This document shows positions 49,090 through 58,667 of a DNA stretch of 64,000 nt, piece by piece. Position 1 is the stretch's first letter. Each line of letters starts with the position of its first letter. This DNA is from GCA-2684655 sp045105235 (GTDB lineage: Bacteria > Planctomycetota > UBA1135 > UBA2386): the NCBI GenBank assembly GCA_045105235.1, contig JBGCDH010000024.1, positions 186,001 through 250,000 on the forward strand, given 5' to 3'. The position numbers and the translations under genes are program-made. A model generated the notes under the pieces. It was given only the letters and a program-made list of their open reading frames with translations, did no database searches and had not been told where the DNA came from.

Positions 49090-50409
49090 ATGATGAACAC
49101 CCGCTCGCTCACTTTCGCCGCCGCCGCCGGCCTGCTGACCGCCGTGACCGCCACGGCCCAATGCTCGGACAACACGTATCCTGTGCGCCTCGTCGACGCC
49201 GCGGGCAACGAGCTGGCCAAGGTCTTTGACGGCACCCTCAACGAGGACGTGTTCTTGTCGAACGTCGAAGAGGTCTACCTGGCCTTCGATGCGAACCTGC
49301 CGAGCGGCACCTACTACGTGCACGTTACCGACACGCCGATCAACGGCATGGACGAGGTCGTTTCCAAGAACGATCCGATGGACCGCTTCGTGCAGGTCGA
49401 CAACACCGGCGGCGTCATCTCGCTGTCGCTGCCGTTCTCGACCAACCCTTCGGCCGTGACCTTCGGGGTCGGCCTCAACGGCGCCGGCCAGAGCCTGCAG
49501 CTCAATCCGTTCGATCCTTCGCAGTATTCCCAGTGCCGCCTGAAGGTCTGGTATGGCGACGCGTGGGACCTGAGCAACGGCCCGACTCATCCGTGGCTGC
49601 TCGCCGGCGGCCTTCATCCGCAGACCGGCCAGTGCGCGGTTCGCTCCTACCAGAGCTTCCGCGTCGGTGACGGCACGGGCAGCGACGTTTGCGGCATGGT
49701 CTTCGGCGACGACGACCGCAGCGGAGCCCTGGACGGCAGCGAGCAAGGCCTCGACGGCGTCGAAGTGCGCTTGACCGGTCCAAATGGCACCCTTTCGACC
49801 ACCACGCAGCCGGACGGCAGCTATTGCTTCCTCGACGTCGGCAAGGACACCTTCACAATCGAAGCCGTCACGCCCAACGGCAAGGTTGCAACGACTTCGC
49901 TCAGCAACGAACTGGTGGTCTGCAACTGCGCCACCGTCACCGCCCCAGACTTTGGCTTCGACGAGCAAGTGCTCGCCTGCGAAGCGAAGTCCCTGCGCTA
50001 CTACGTGCGCCGCCGCGGCGCCTGCGAAGCGGTTCAGGCCGGCATCCTGCCGACGCTGCCGGCCCTTGCCATCGTCAACAGCTGCGGCCGCCGCGTCGCC
50101 CCGTGCACCAAGTACCAGTTCCGCTGCTTCCTTTACTGGTCGCGCTGCTGGGCCTGGAACATGGCCTTCTCCCTGTCCGGTGAGCTGGTCACCATGCACG
50201 CCAACGTCCTGACCGGCCGCGTCGACCCGCAGTGCGTCATCTGCGATCCGTGCCTCGGCGTGATGACGATTGAGCAACTGCTGCAGCAGTCCGTTGCCAG
50301 CCTCTGCGATCACCCCTACACGCCGCCCTGCAGCGGCTCGGCGCGCCACGACCAGCGCAAGCTGCGCAACGCCCTGCGTCGCGCCAACAAGAACCGCATC
50401 TGGCAGTAG
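49090..50409 (+). CDS. Secreted protein with SdrD B-like domain and Cys-rich tail
   Basis: A 439-residue exported protein with a signal peptide (LTFAAAAGLLTAVTATAQ). Residues about 200-270 form an SdrD B-like repeat with an aspartate-rich loop (VFGDDDRSGALDGSEQGLDG; DGSYCFLDVGKDTFTIEAV), a calcium-stabilised stalk module in other surface proteins. The tail from about residue 300 is rich in cysteine, arginine and tryptophan (CLGVMTIEQLL; CTKYQFRCFLYWSRCWAW) and ends in a basic segment. Many cysteines suggest disulfides outside the cell. The ATG at 49090 is followed by a second ATG. The 287-bp gap upstream (48803-49089) shows no gene. Confidence 0.75.
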   Translation: MMNTRSLTFAAAAGLLTAVTATAQCSDNTYPVRLVDAAGNELAKVFDGTLNEDVFLSNVEEVYLAFDANLPSGTYYVHVTDTPINGMDEVVSKNDPMDRFVQVDNTGGVISLSLPFSTNPSAVTFGVGLNGAGQSLQLNPFDPSQYSQCRLKVWYGDAWDLSNGPTHPWLLAGGLHPQTGQCAVRSYQSFRVGDGTGSDVCGMVFGDDDRSGALDGSEQGLDGVEVRLTGPNGTLSTTTQPDGSYCFLDVGKDTFTIEAVTPNGKVATTSLSNELVVCNCATVTAPDFGFDEQVLACEAKSLRYYVRRRGACEAVQAGILPTLPALAIVNSCGRRVAPCTKYQFRCFLYWSRCWAWNMAFSLSGELVTMHANVLTGRVDPQCVICDPCLGVMTIEQLLQQSVASLCDHPYTPPCSGSARHDQRKLRNALRRANKNRIWQ

Positions 50410-50526
50410 GCCAGTCGTTTCGCACCCAAGCGAACCGAACAGCGGGCTCGTCGCGTCGAATGGCGCGACGGGCCCGCTTGCGTTTGCGGCGTTGGCTCCA
50501 GGCCAGAGGTCGTAAACTCCGATGGC

Positions 50527-52005
50527 ATGGAGATGAGCGAGACGACCTCGATGCGCGACCGCGCTCCAAACCGCGGCCACGCGCCGCTTCCTCTAGCGAT
50601 CGCCGCGGCGATGGGCATCACATTCGCTCCCGACGGCTTTGCCCAACAGCCAGCTAAGCCGATGCCATCCACCCCGCCATCCGCCCCGATGGCGGAGACG
50701 GCGGCGCCAACCGTCTCGAGCGCGGCCTCGCAGGCCTACGCCGAGTTTGCCAGCTTTTGCGCACGCACGCGGCACCAACACGAAGCGAACGCTGCGATCA
50801 AGCAACCGCCATTCGCCGCGCTTGACAGCTACATCCTGCGGGTTGCCCAGCACCGGCAGCAAGACGACGGCACCTGGCGATGGATCCACGATCGCCGCAC
50901 GATCGCCGGCGATCGGCTCTACTACTTCGTCCCGACCACCGGTGCCGACATGCTGTTCTGCGTGCGCAACGATGGCCAAGCCGCGTTTAGCCGCAACGAA
51001 CAGCGCGTGGTATGGGATCAGCTCGAACCGCTGTTTCCGAGCGCGCTCGGCAGAGGTGGCCAAGACCGCGCCGACGACTTTCCGCAGACGCCGACGCGCG
51101 GCAACGACGGCAACTTGTGGCTGCCGCTGTCGATGCTGGCAACAACGACCTGGTCGGTGACGGTCGTCGATGAGGACGATGTGCCGATGCGCAACCTCTA
51201 CGTCTCGAGCCGACCGCGAACGGACGAGGACGAGCGAGTCGTGCGGCCGCTTCCCGCCGGCACCATCTCGACCGACAGCAACGGCTGCGCGGATCTGGTG
51301 GGCCTGCCCGCACACGGCATGGGATTCTCAGTCGGATACGGAAACGTCGAGACGCCGGTTGCCAGCAAGCGAGTCCACATCGACGGCAGCAGCATCCGCC
51401 TGCGCATCGACGCGGACTTTCTGCAGCGCGCCAGACGCAACGCGAATGAGTCCGCAGCGATCGCCACGCTGAAGAACATCTGCTCGGCGCAATCACAGTG
51501 CCAGGCATCCGGCGCCATCGATGTCGACCGAGACGGCTGCGGCGAGTTCGGCACGTTCGGCGAGCTCTCCGGCACGTCCCCGCTTCGCGGCAGCAAGCAG
51601 AAGATGACGCCCCCCGTGCTTTCCGCAGCCTTTGGCAGGATCCAAGACGGCATCGTGCTGCGCAGCGGCTACTGCTTTGCCATGCGGCTGCCCGACCAGG
51701 ACGGCAAAGGCCTTGGCGAGCTCGCCAACGGCGGCTCGAAAGGCCTGAAGATCGACACGAACAATGCCGAAGCGAGCTGGTGCGCCTATGCGTGGCCTAT
51801 CGACGCAGGGCACACCGGCAGCCGCGCGTTCTTTGTCAACCAGGCGGGCGACGTGCTCGCTAGCAATGTCGACGAGAAGGGGTTCTCAGGACCAACCGCG
51901 CCGCCGCCAGCCGGCGCGGCGCTTCTCGGCACAGGACAACTCTCCGGCCCCGTCGCGGCGAACCGCGACGACCGCAACGGCCGACGGTGGATCGTCGTGC
52001 GCTAA
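50527..52005 (+). CDS. Exported protein with pseudopilin-like C-terminal half
   Basis: A 492-residue protein with a weak signal segment (LPLAIAAAMGITFAPDGFAQ). The N-terminal half (about 60-230) is unrecognised. Residues about 300-470 (NESAAIATLKNICSAQSQCQ; GCGEFGTFGELSG; YCFAMRLPD; WCAYAWPIDAGHTGSRAFF) resemble the periplasmic headgroup of type II secretion pseudopilins and related planctomycete proteins with an AAIATLRTI-type motif. No prepilin cleavage motif precedes it. The product may be a free-standing headgroup-like protein. It is convergent with the sigma-factor fusion gene with only 12 bp between stops. Confidence 0.65.
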   Translation: MEMSETTSMRDRAPNRGHAPLPLAIAAAMGITFAPDGFAQQPAKPMPSTPPSAPMAETAAPTVSSAASQAYAEFASFCARTRHQHEANAAIKQPPFAALDSYILRVAQHRQQDDGTWRWIHDRRTIAGDRLYYFVPTTGADMLFCVRNDGQAAFSRNEQRVVWDQLEPLFPSALGRGGQDRADDFPQTPTRGNDGNLWLPLSMLATTTWSVTVVDEDDVPMRNLYVSSRPRTDEDERVVRPLPAGTISTDSNGCADLVGLPAHGMGFSVGYGNVETPVASKRVHIDGSSIRLRIDADFLQRARRNANESAAIATLKNICSAQSQCQASGAIDVDRDGCGEFGTFGELSGTSPLRGSKQKMTPPVLSAAFGRIQDGIVLRSGYCFAMRLPDQDGKGLGELANGGSKGLKIDTNNAEASWCAYAWPIDAGHTGSRAFFVNQAGDVLASNVDEKGFSGPTAPPPAGAALLGTGQLSGPVAANRDDRNGRRWIVVR

Positions 52006-52017
52006 CGCGCTCGCTCC

Positions 52018-55000
52018 TCAAAAAGGCAGCTGGATCGAAACCGTGCCCGACTCGGCGGATTCGACTCCAACGCCGACCTTGGCGCCAACCGTGGCGATGA
52101 GGATTGCTTGCCCACCATCGGCGCCAGCCGGCAGCAACACCTCGATGCGGCCCGGAGGCGCCGGATCGATCGTCACGATGCTCTCGCCTTCGCCACCCTC
52201 CACCATCGGGTACTTGGTTCTCGCCATGCGTTCGGCTTCGGGAAAGTCCGGCAGGCGCAGCTCGACGAGCTGCTTCGGCGCTGGCTTGCCATCCGCTCCG
52301 ACCACCACGAGGCGCACCGACCGCCGCTGCATCGCAACGGCGGCTTGATCGGTCCGGCGCGATGCCAGGCGGAGCCGCTCGCTGGCGAACTGGTAGTGCA
52401 CGCTTCGCCCGGGTCCCTTCCATCTCACGTAGGGCAGGTAGCGACCCGGCCGAACGCTCGCATCGAATGCGCCCGTAGCGGTCAGCTCGATCTTCTCCGG
52501 ATGGCGCCGCTTGACGTTGCTCGCCAACAGCCCAAAGCCGTCGCGCACCCACGGCGCCCCGTCCACCACAACGCTGCCGATGAGCCTGGCCGGCATCAGG
52601 TGCCCGGCATCCACGGCGATTTCGCGCTGCTCGCCCGCCGCAAGCGTAGCGATGTCCGTGAGCTTCTCGCCGCTGCGTGTGTAGGCCGCAGATCCGCCTT
52701 GCCGCCACTCGAAGTCGAGCTCAAGAGACCATGCGCCGATCTTGGCGGCCCCAAACACAAACGTCCCGTCCGGCCGCACCACGCATTCGCCGCCGCGTGA
52801 GCCATCCGCACCGACCAGCCGAAGCTTCGCCAGCGAGTTGGCGATCTCGCTGTCTTCGGGGCGAACGATGGCATCGATGGCAAGTTCCTCGGGCGGCGGC
52901 CGAATGCCGGCGAGCAGCTCTGCGGGGCCCAGCGTGCCGCGAACAACCGCCGTCGCCGGGACTTCGAGATCGATGGTTCGCCCCTCCGCTGCGACTGCGC
53001 CAAGCTCGTGCCGCTGGCCCATGGCGCCCATCCCACCCGTCACCAGAACGAGGCGCGATTCGTCGATCGGAGCCCGCAGCCGGCAAAGCCCTTTGGCGTC
53101 CGTTTGCACTTCCTGCAGCGCGACCGCCATCTTGCGCCCGCCGCCGATGCCATGGCGCAGCTGCTCGAGCGAGAACAAGCTCGACCACCTGTCGCTCGCC
53201 ATCAGGTGCACCAAACGCACCTTCTCGCCGGCTACCGGCTGCCCCACCGAACTCCGAACGCGGACCGTGAGCGGCGCAAAGCCCGGCAGCGCCACGCGGA
53301 CCGGCTCCGAGGCCGCACGACTCGATCCGACCTCGAACGTCTGCATGTAGACGATGGCCAGTTCGCTGGACTCCGGATGCACACTGAGCCGGTAGCGCCC
53401 CACCGGCAGCTGCGGGATCACGGCCCGGCCGCCCGCATGCGTTTCAGGATCCGCCGGCCAATAGAAGCGATCTGGCGGAATGGCCCAGCTCTGCTTGTCG
53501 CCCCAGTAATCGTGTTCGAAGCGATATCCAAACCGCTCGACCGGGCGGCCGCTGCGCGCGTCGACGACCTCGATCGCAACGTCCTGCAGCGCCTGCTTGG
53601 CAACGCGCACCACGAGCTTCGAGTCGCCCGAGGGGTAGCGCCGCTTCGGCTCGAGCATGCGGTAGCGCCGCTCAGTGCGCGCAAGATGCAGTTCTTGCGG
53701 TCGGTCGGGATAGCTGTGTTCGAGCGCAAAGCGGCCGTTCGCGTCGGTTTTGGCCCGGTCCGAGTACACCTCGTCGGGATGCAGCTGGATCCAGAGATCG
53801 GGCACCGGCGCTCCCGTCGCGTCGAGGACCAGGCCCGAAATGTTTCGGCGCGCGCGAGACGGTTCGGGCGCAAGAACGACTCTGTGCACCGCGGCGCCGC
53901 GAATCCCAGAAACAACGAGCTGCTCCCCGCCCACGACGCGCCACGGCTCGCCGGTCCGCGCGGCCACCGAGACTTCGTAGGTTGCTGGCGCCGGCACATT
54001 CTCGACAATCAGCTGGCCAAGGGCGTCGCCGGTTTCGGTGAAGGAAGTCAAAGCATCAAACATCGAAGTCGACGCCTCGACGTCGCGCGATCGCTTCGCA
54101 AGCGACAGCGTGACGCCCGCGACCGGCTGTCCCTGTTCGTCCAAACAACTCATCGTCACACGCGCCCCGGGCTGCAATTCGACATCGCCAAGGTCGAAGT
54201 CGATGCCGTTGCGCACCGACGTCCATCGCGCCGTTGCCGGCACATGGCCCGGCGCCGCCACGTGAAGCGACACGCGCATGCTCTGCGACGGCGTCCACGT
54301 CAGCGCAAAGTTGCCCGCTGCATCTGCATCGACGGCGACGGGATCGGGGTAGGCGCGAAACGACGGGTCTCTGGTCATGAATCGCCCGCGCCCAAACGAC
54401 AGCGTCGCGCGCGCCGCGGCGATCGGGAGGCCATCGACGGCGCCGACCAATCGGCCGCGAAGAGTGGTGGTCGCGTCGGTTGCTGCGGGCGTTGTTGCGC
54501 CGGCTAGCTTGGAAGCCCGTCCTGGGCCGGCACTCGGCGCTGGCGAAAGATCATCCGCAAGGGGCTCGGTGCGACCCGGCGAAAGGCCGCTCGTCGCGTC
54601 GGCAACGGCCGGCGCCGCAGTCGACCCGCCGACAAGCTCGGCAACACCCCACGCGAGTCCAGCAACGACCAAGCCCGCAGCCAGCCAGGCGGCTCGCCGC
54701 GACTGCGCCACGACGCCTGCGGCTTGCGATTCGGCCAGGCCGCCAGCCGGCGATTCAGACGCCTCGCCGGCTCCCTTTGCGGCTCCCAGGACCGTCTGCC
54801 GCACAGCCGCCATGCCCACCCCGGGCAGCAACAGCGACGCCAGGGCTCCGGCGATGCCGGCCGGCAGCGACTTGCGCAGTCTTGCCAAGCCGCGCTTCAG
54901 CTGGACCCGAACGGTCGCTGGGGGCCGTCCCAAGGCGTGGGCGATGGCCGTCGGCTCGAGCCCGTGCACGAGCCGCAGCACCAGCGCTTCGCGGAACGGC

Positions 55001-55404
55001 GACGTCAGCGATTCGAGCGCCTCGTCGATGCGCTCGAGCAGCTCGCTGGCTTCGGCGTGCGCCCCCGGGTCCCCGGCCTCGGCGATGGCCTGATCGACAA
55101 GCTCCGAAGGCGCGGTCGGCCGGCGCAGCTTCAACCGCCGGCCCAGATCCAGGGCACGGTGGCGGAGGATGCCCGCCAGCCACGGCAGCAGCGGACGATC
55201 ACCGTGCCACTGCTCCGCCTTGTCCATCGCGGCCAGAAACGTCTCCTGGACAAGATCTTCGGCTGCACCCGGGTCCGGGGTGACATGGGCGGCGACCAGC
55301 AGCAGCCGGGGAGCTGCGGCGTCGAAAACGGCAGCTAGCGCAGCCGAATCGCCGCTCCGTCGAAATCGTTCGAACAGCTCTTCCAGCGTCGGTTGATCTT
55401 GCAT
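52018..55404 (-). CDS. ECF sigma factor fused to membrane helix and surface domains
   Basis: A single open frame of 1128 residues. Residues 1-170 are a full ECF sigma factor: sigma2 (DPGAAEDLVQETFLAAMDKA; LPWLAGILRHRALDL) and sigma4 (SPFREALVLRLVHGLEPTAI; RPPATVRVQLKRGLARLRK). A membrane helix follows at about 220-240 (AAWLAAGLVVAGLAWGVAEL). The remaining 850 residues are extracytoplasmic, with carboxypeptidase regulatory-like beta domains (TLRGRLVGAVDGLPIAAARA; ISGLVLDATGAPVPDLWIQL; VDARSGRPVERFGYRFEHD). This is a one-piece envelope sensor tied to transcription, a type known in planctomycetes. No separate anti-sigma gene is adjacent. The ATG at 55404 (MQDQPTLEELF) starts the sigma domain cleanly. 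Confidence 0.85.
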   Translation of the reverse strand: MQDQPTLEELFERFRRSGDSAALAAVFDAAAPRLLLVAAHVTPDPGAAEDLVQETFLAAMDKAEQWHGDRPLLPWLAGILRHRALDLGRRLKLRRPTAPSELVDQAIAEAGDPGAHAEASELLERIDEALESLTSPFREALVLRLVHGLEPTAIAHALGRPPATVRVQLKRGLARLRKSLPAGIAGALASLLLPGVGMAAVRQTVLGAAKGAGEASESPAGGLAESQAAGVVAQSRRAAWLAAGLVVAGLAWGVAELVGGSTAAPAVADATSGLSPGRTEPLADDLSPAPSAGPGRASKLAGATTPAATDATTTLRGRLVGAVDGLPIAAARATLSFGRGRFMTRDPSFRAYPDPVAVDADAAGNFALTWTPSQSMRVSLHVAAPGHVPATARWTSVRNGIDFDLGDVELQPGARVTMSCLDEQGQPVAGVTLSLAKRSRDVEASTSMFDALTSFTETGDALGQLIVENVPAPATYEVSVAARTGEPWRVVGGEQLVVSGIRGAAVHRVVLAPEPSRARRNISGLVLDATGAPVPDLWIQLHPDEVYSDRAKTDANGRFALEHSYPDRPQELHLARTERRYRMLEPKRRYPSGDSKLVVRVAKQALQDVAIEVVDARSGRPVERFGYRFEHDYWGDKQSWAIPPDRFYWPADPETHAGGRAVIPQLPVGRYRLSVHPESSELAIVYMQTFEVGSSRAASEPVRVALPGFAPLTVRVRSSVGQPVAGEKVRLVHLMASDRWSSLFSLEQLRHGIGGGRKMAVALQEVQTDAKGLCRLRAPIDESRLVLVTGGMGAMGQRHELGAVAAEGRTIDLEVPATAVVRGTLGPAELLAGIRPPPEELAIDAIVRPEDSEIANSLAKLRLVGADGSRGGECVVRPDGTFVFGAAKIGAWSLELDFEWRQGGSAAYTRSGEKLTDIATLAAGEQREIAVDAGHLMPARLIGSVVVDGAPWVRDGFGLLASNVKRRHPEKIELTATGAFDASVRPGRYLPYVRWKGPGRSVHYQFASERLRLASRRTDQAAVAMQRRSVRLVVVGADGKPAPKQLVELRLPDFPEAERMARTKYPMVEGGEGESIVTIDPAPPGRIEVLLPAGADGGQAILIATVGAKVGVGVESAESGTVSIQLPF

Positions 55405-55611
55405 GGCAGGGATGCGCACAGGCAATGCGCCGCGTTCCACAATTTTGGTGTATCGGGCGCCCAACCACCTGGTTGAAGAAGCTAAAGCGAGAGTTGGCAA
55501 GGTATTGCCCTGAGTCAGAGGACCTTCGCACTCTTGATCGTGTGCTTCAAACAAGCGCGCTCGAAGGGGGCTCCATCCTACTCGCCCAACCGAGGAGCTA
55601 GTCTTCATGCC

Positions 55612-57036
55612 ATGAACACCCGACGCGCGACGATGCTCGCGTTGATTGCGCCCATGGCGATGGCTGCGTGCGTGCACCAAATCAATGACAACCAGTTCCA
55701 GCATGCCCTGACACTGCAGTGGGACGGCGAGCCTTACTGCGGCTTAGAGCCGCACCCCCAAGCGAAGAGCATCCCCGATGATGGGTTGACGAACTTCTCG
55801 GTACAGATCGACGAGATCGCAGCACGGATCAAGGACGAGAAGCCCGAGCGGGTCCTGGTGTTTATCCATGGCGGACTCAACACAATTGGCAAGGCCCTGG
55901 CGCGCACAAACGACGTCACCAAGGCGTGCGCCGTGTGGAACGCCAAGCCAGAGAATCGCGGCGACACCGTCTACCCGATCTTCATCAACTGGCACTCGGG
56001 ATTCGTCACCTACTGGGATCGACTAGCCCGCATTCGCGAAGGGCGCGCGGCACACGGGCTGTGGACGGCGATAACCTGGCCGTTCATCCTGGTTGCGGAC
56101 TTCGGCCGCGCGTTGGCCAGGCTGCCGGCGACAACCGTCACGGAAACGCGCAAGAGCATCACCAACTCGCCCCTCCTTCGGTCCGTCATGCCGGCGCCGG
56201 CAGACTGGCCGGCGTCATCGATCGCAATCGACAACCGCTACGAGCGAAACTTGGGCACATCCATCGTCGACGGGCTGACGCAGATCGTCCCCGGCGTGTT
56301 GCGCCCCGCGACCATGCTGCTATCTGACGCCCTGCTGTATGACAGCTACCGCATGATGCTGCGGCGCATGGACATGATGTTCCACACAGAAGCGGACTTC
56401 GCGCGCGCTAGCACAGAGTCGGGCGAACACCCGGCGAGCGGCGCCGTGTCCCTATTGATGAACCGACTGCAGGAACTGCAGGCCGGAAAAGAGTTCCAAG
56501 GCAAGATCACGTTGATGGGCCACAGCCTCGGCACGATCGCGATCAACGAGATCTTGCGACGCAACCCGCAGCTGCCCGTCAACGACATCGTCTACATGGC
56601 GGCGGCATGCACAGCACGCGACTTCGCCGACACGGTGCCGCCCTACCTGCAGGAGCATACGGAGACGAAGTTCTACAGCCTCTGCCTGCACCCGTTTGCG
56701 GAGACCAACGAGGCGTCTGCCTTCTCCGCGCTGCCGCGTGGCAGCCTGCTGGACTGGCTCGACTCTTACGCTCTCATCGTCAACACCCCGTTCGATTTAA
56801 CGTTCGGCAAGTGGAATAACTCGATGCACATCCTGCCGTTGATCGGACTTGCCGACACCGTTCGGGAGCGCATACACATCAAGGGCTTCCCCGTCAGCGG
56901 CACCGAATACCCCGTCAAGCACGGCGAATTCGACGACTTCCTGTTTTGGGACCGGGACTTCTGGGATCCGGCGTTCCGCACGGGAGTAGGGCACCACGCA
57001 GACTTGCTCAAGAGCCCCTCGCAAGCCACGCGCTGA
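55612..57036 (+). CDS. Alpha/beta-hydrolase lipoprotein
   Basis: A 474-residue predicted lipoprotein with a short signal ending MAMAAC. The hydrolase fold is shown by VLVFIHGGLN (strand before the oxyanion region) and the nucleophile elbow ITLMGHSLGTIAINEI, with the serine in GHSLG. The DUF900-like topology, with helices between VYPIFINWHSGFVTYWDRL and the elbow, fits lipases and esterases of surface or periplasmic location. The catalytic acid and histidine are not certain. It is divergent from the sigma-fusion gene across 207 bp and may be one of its targets. The ATG at 55612 was chosen because it gives the lipoprotein signal. Confidence 0.78.
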   Translation: MNTRRATMLALIAPMAMAACVHQINDNQFQHALTLQWDGEPYCGLEPHPQAKSIPDDGLTNFSVQIDEIAARIKDEKPERVLVFIHGGLNTIGKALARTNDVTKACAVWNAKPENRGDTVYPIFINWHSGFVTYWDRLARIREGRAAHGLWTAITWPFILVADFGRALARLPATTVTETRKSITNSPLLRSVMPAPADWPASSIAIDNRYERNLGTSIVDGLTQIVPGVLRPATMLLSDALLYDSYRMMLRRMDMMFHTEADFARASTESGEHPASGAVSLLMNRLQELQAGKEFQGKITLMGHSLGTIAINEILRRNPQLPVNDIVYMAAACTARDFADTVPPYLQEHTETKFYSLCLHPFAETNEASAFSALPRGSLLDWLDSYALIVNTPFDLTFGKWNNSMHILPLIGLADTVRERIHIKGFPVSGTEYPVKHGEFDDFLFWDRDFWDPAFRTGVGHHADLLKSPSQATR

Positions 57037-57096
57037 CCCGGATCCTGCGCGAATGCTTGCACTGGCCAAGCCCGTGTGCAGAGTTCCCAGCGAACG

Positions 57097-58623
57097 ATGA
57101 ATACCTCCTTCCTGAAGAAGCTCGGCGTCAACAAGATCCAAAGCGGCGCCTTCGATGGCTCCTGGCGCAAAACCAAGGGCGATCTGCTGCCTGTCCGCTC
57201 ACCCGTCGACGGCAAGGAAGTCGGCAAGGTTCGCATGGCGACCCCGGCTGACTACGCCGCCGTCAGCAAGAAGGCGCACGCGACCTTCTTGGAGTGGCGC
57301 AAGCTGCCCGCACCCCAGCGGGGCGAATACGTGCGCCAGATCGGCAACGCGTTCCGCGACTACAAGGAAGAGTTGGGCAAGGTGGTCACGCTCGAGGCCG
57401 GCAAGATCGTGCAGGAAGGCCTGGGCGAAGCGCAGGAGTGCATCGACATCGCCGACTTCGCCGTCGGCCTGTCGCGCCAGCTCTACGGTTTGACCATTCA
57501 GAGCGAGCGCCCGCAGCACCACATGCGCGAGATGTGGCAGCCGCTCGGCACCGTCGGCATCATCAGCGCGTTCAACTTCCCGATCGCGGTCTGGGCCTGG
57601 AACTCGATGCTGGCGCTGATCTGCGGCGACTCCACCATCTGGAAGCCGTCGCTGAAGACGCCGCTGTGCGCCGCCGCGATGACCAACATCGCCGCGGAAG
57701 TACTCGGCAAGCAGTGGGCACCGCTGGTTGGCTGCGTCATCGGTCCAGACCTGACGGTCGGCTCGGCGCTGCTTGACGACCCCAAGGTGCCGCTGATCTC
57801 GGCGACCGGTTCGACCCGCATGGGCCGCATCGTCGGCCCGCGCGTCGCGCAGCGCTTCGGCAAGTCGCTGCTCGAGCTGGGCGGCAACAACGCGATGATC
57901 GTCATGGACGATGCCGACCTCGATCTCGCGGTTCGCGGCATCGTGTTTGGCGCGGTCGGCACGGCCGGCCAGCGCTGCACGTCAACGCGCCGCGTGCTCG
58001 TGCACAAGAAGATGATCAACAAGCTCGAGGAGCGCCTGGTCGCTGCCTACAAGCAGTGCAAGATCGGCAACCCCTTCGACAAGAAGACCCTGGTTGGCCC
58101 GCTCGTCGACGAAGGCTCGGCCGAGGCGTTTGACCGCGCCATCGCCGCTGCCGTCGAGCAGGGCGGCAAGGTCGTTGCCGGCGGCAAGCGCGCCCGCACC
58201 GCCCCAGCGCTAAAGGGCGGCGCCTACGTGCAGCCGACCATCGTGCGCTGCAAGAAGACGCTGCCGATCTGCAAGGAAGAGACGTTTGCGCCGATCCTCT
58301 ACCTGATCCCAATCAGCTCGGTCGACGAAGCGATCGAGCTCAACAACGACGTGCCGCAGGGCCTGAGCAGCGCGATCTTCACCGGCAGCGTGCGCTCTTC
58401 GGAGCAGTTCACGTCGGCCATCGGCAGCGACTGCGGCATTGCCAACGTCAACATCGGCACCTCGGGCGCTGAGATCGGCGGCGCGTTCGGCGGCGAAAAG
58501 GAAACGGGCGGCGGCCGCGAGAGTGGCTCCGACAGCTGGAAGGCCTACATGCGTCGTCAGACCCAGACGATCAACTGGGGGGCTGACCTGCCGCTGGCGC
58601 AGGGCATCACGTTTGGCGACTAG
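57097..58623 (+). CDS. Aldehyde dehydrogenase, ALDH7 (aminoadipate-semialdehyde) type
   Basis: A 508-residue NAD-dependent aldehyde dehydrogenase. The catalytic glutamate is E260 in LELGGNNAM and the nucleophile is C294 in TAGQRCTSTRR. The C-terminus GTSGAEIGGAFGGEKETGGG followed by RESGSDSWKAYMRRQT is diagnostic of the antiquitin (ALDH7A1) family, which oxidises alpha-aminoadipic semialdehyde in lysine breakdown and also other aldehydes. The length is typical. No lysine-pathway neighbour is present, so the physiological substrate is open. The ATG at 57097 follows the hydrolase gene by 60 bp, so joint transcription is possible. Confidence 0.93.
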   Translation: MNTSFLKKLGVNKIQSGAFDGSWRKTKGDLLPVRSPVDGKEVGKVRMATPADYAAVSKKAHATFLEWRKLPAPQRGEYVRQIGNAFRDYKEELGKVVTLEAGKIVQEGLGEAQECIDIADFAVGLSRQLYGLTIQSERPQHHMREMWQPLGTVGIISAFNFPIAVWAWNSMLALICGDSTIWKPSLKTPLCAAAMTNIAAEVLGKQWAPLVGCVIGPDLTVGSALLDDPKVPLISATGSTRMGRIVGPRVAQRFGKSLLELGGNNAMIVMDDADLDLAVRGIVFGAVGTAGQRCTSTRRVLVHKKMINKLEERLVAAYKQCKIGNPFDKKTLVGPLVDEGSAEAFDRAIAAAVEQGGKVVAGGKRARTAPALKGGAYVQPTIVRCKKTLPICKEETFAPILYLIPISSVDEAIELNNDVPQGLSSAIFTGSVRSSEQFTSAIGSDCGIANVNIGTSGAEIGGAFGGEKETGGGRESGSDSWKAYMRRQTQTINWGADLPLAQGITFGD

Positions 58624-58667
58624 CGCGAGCTTTTCCGGCCCAGGTCGACGCGGCCCGTCGGCCAACG

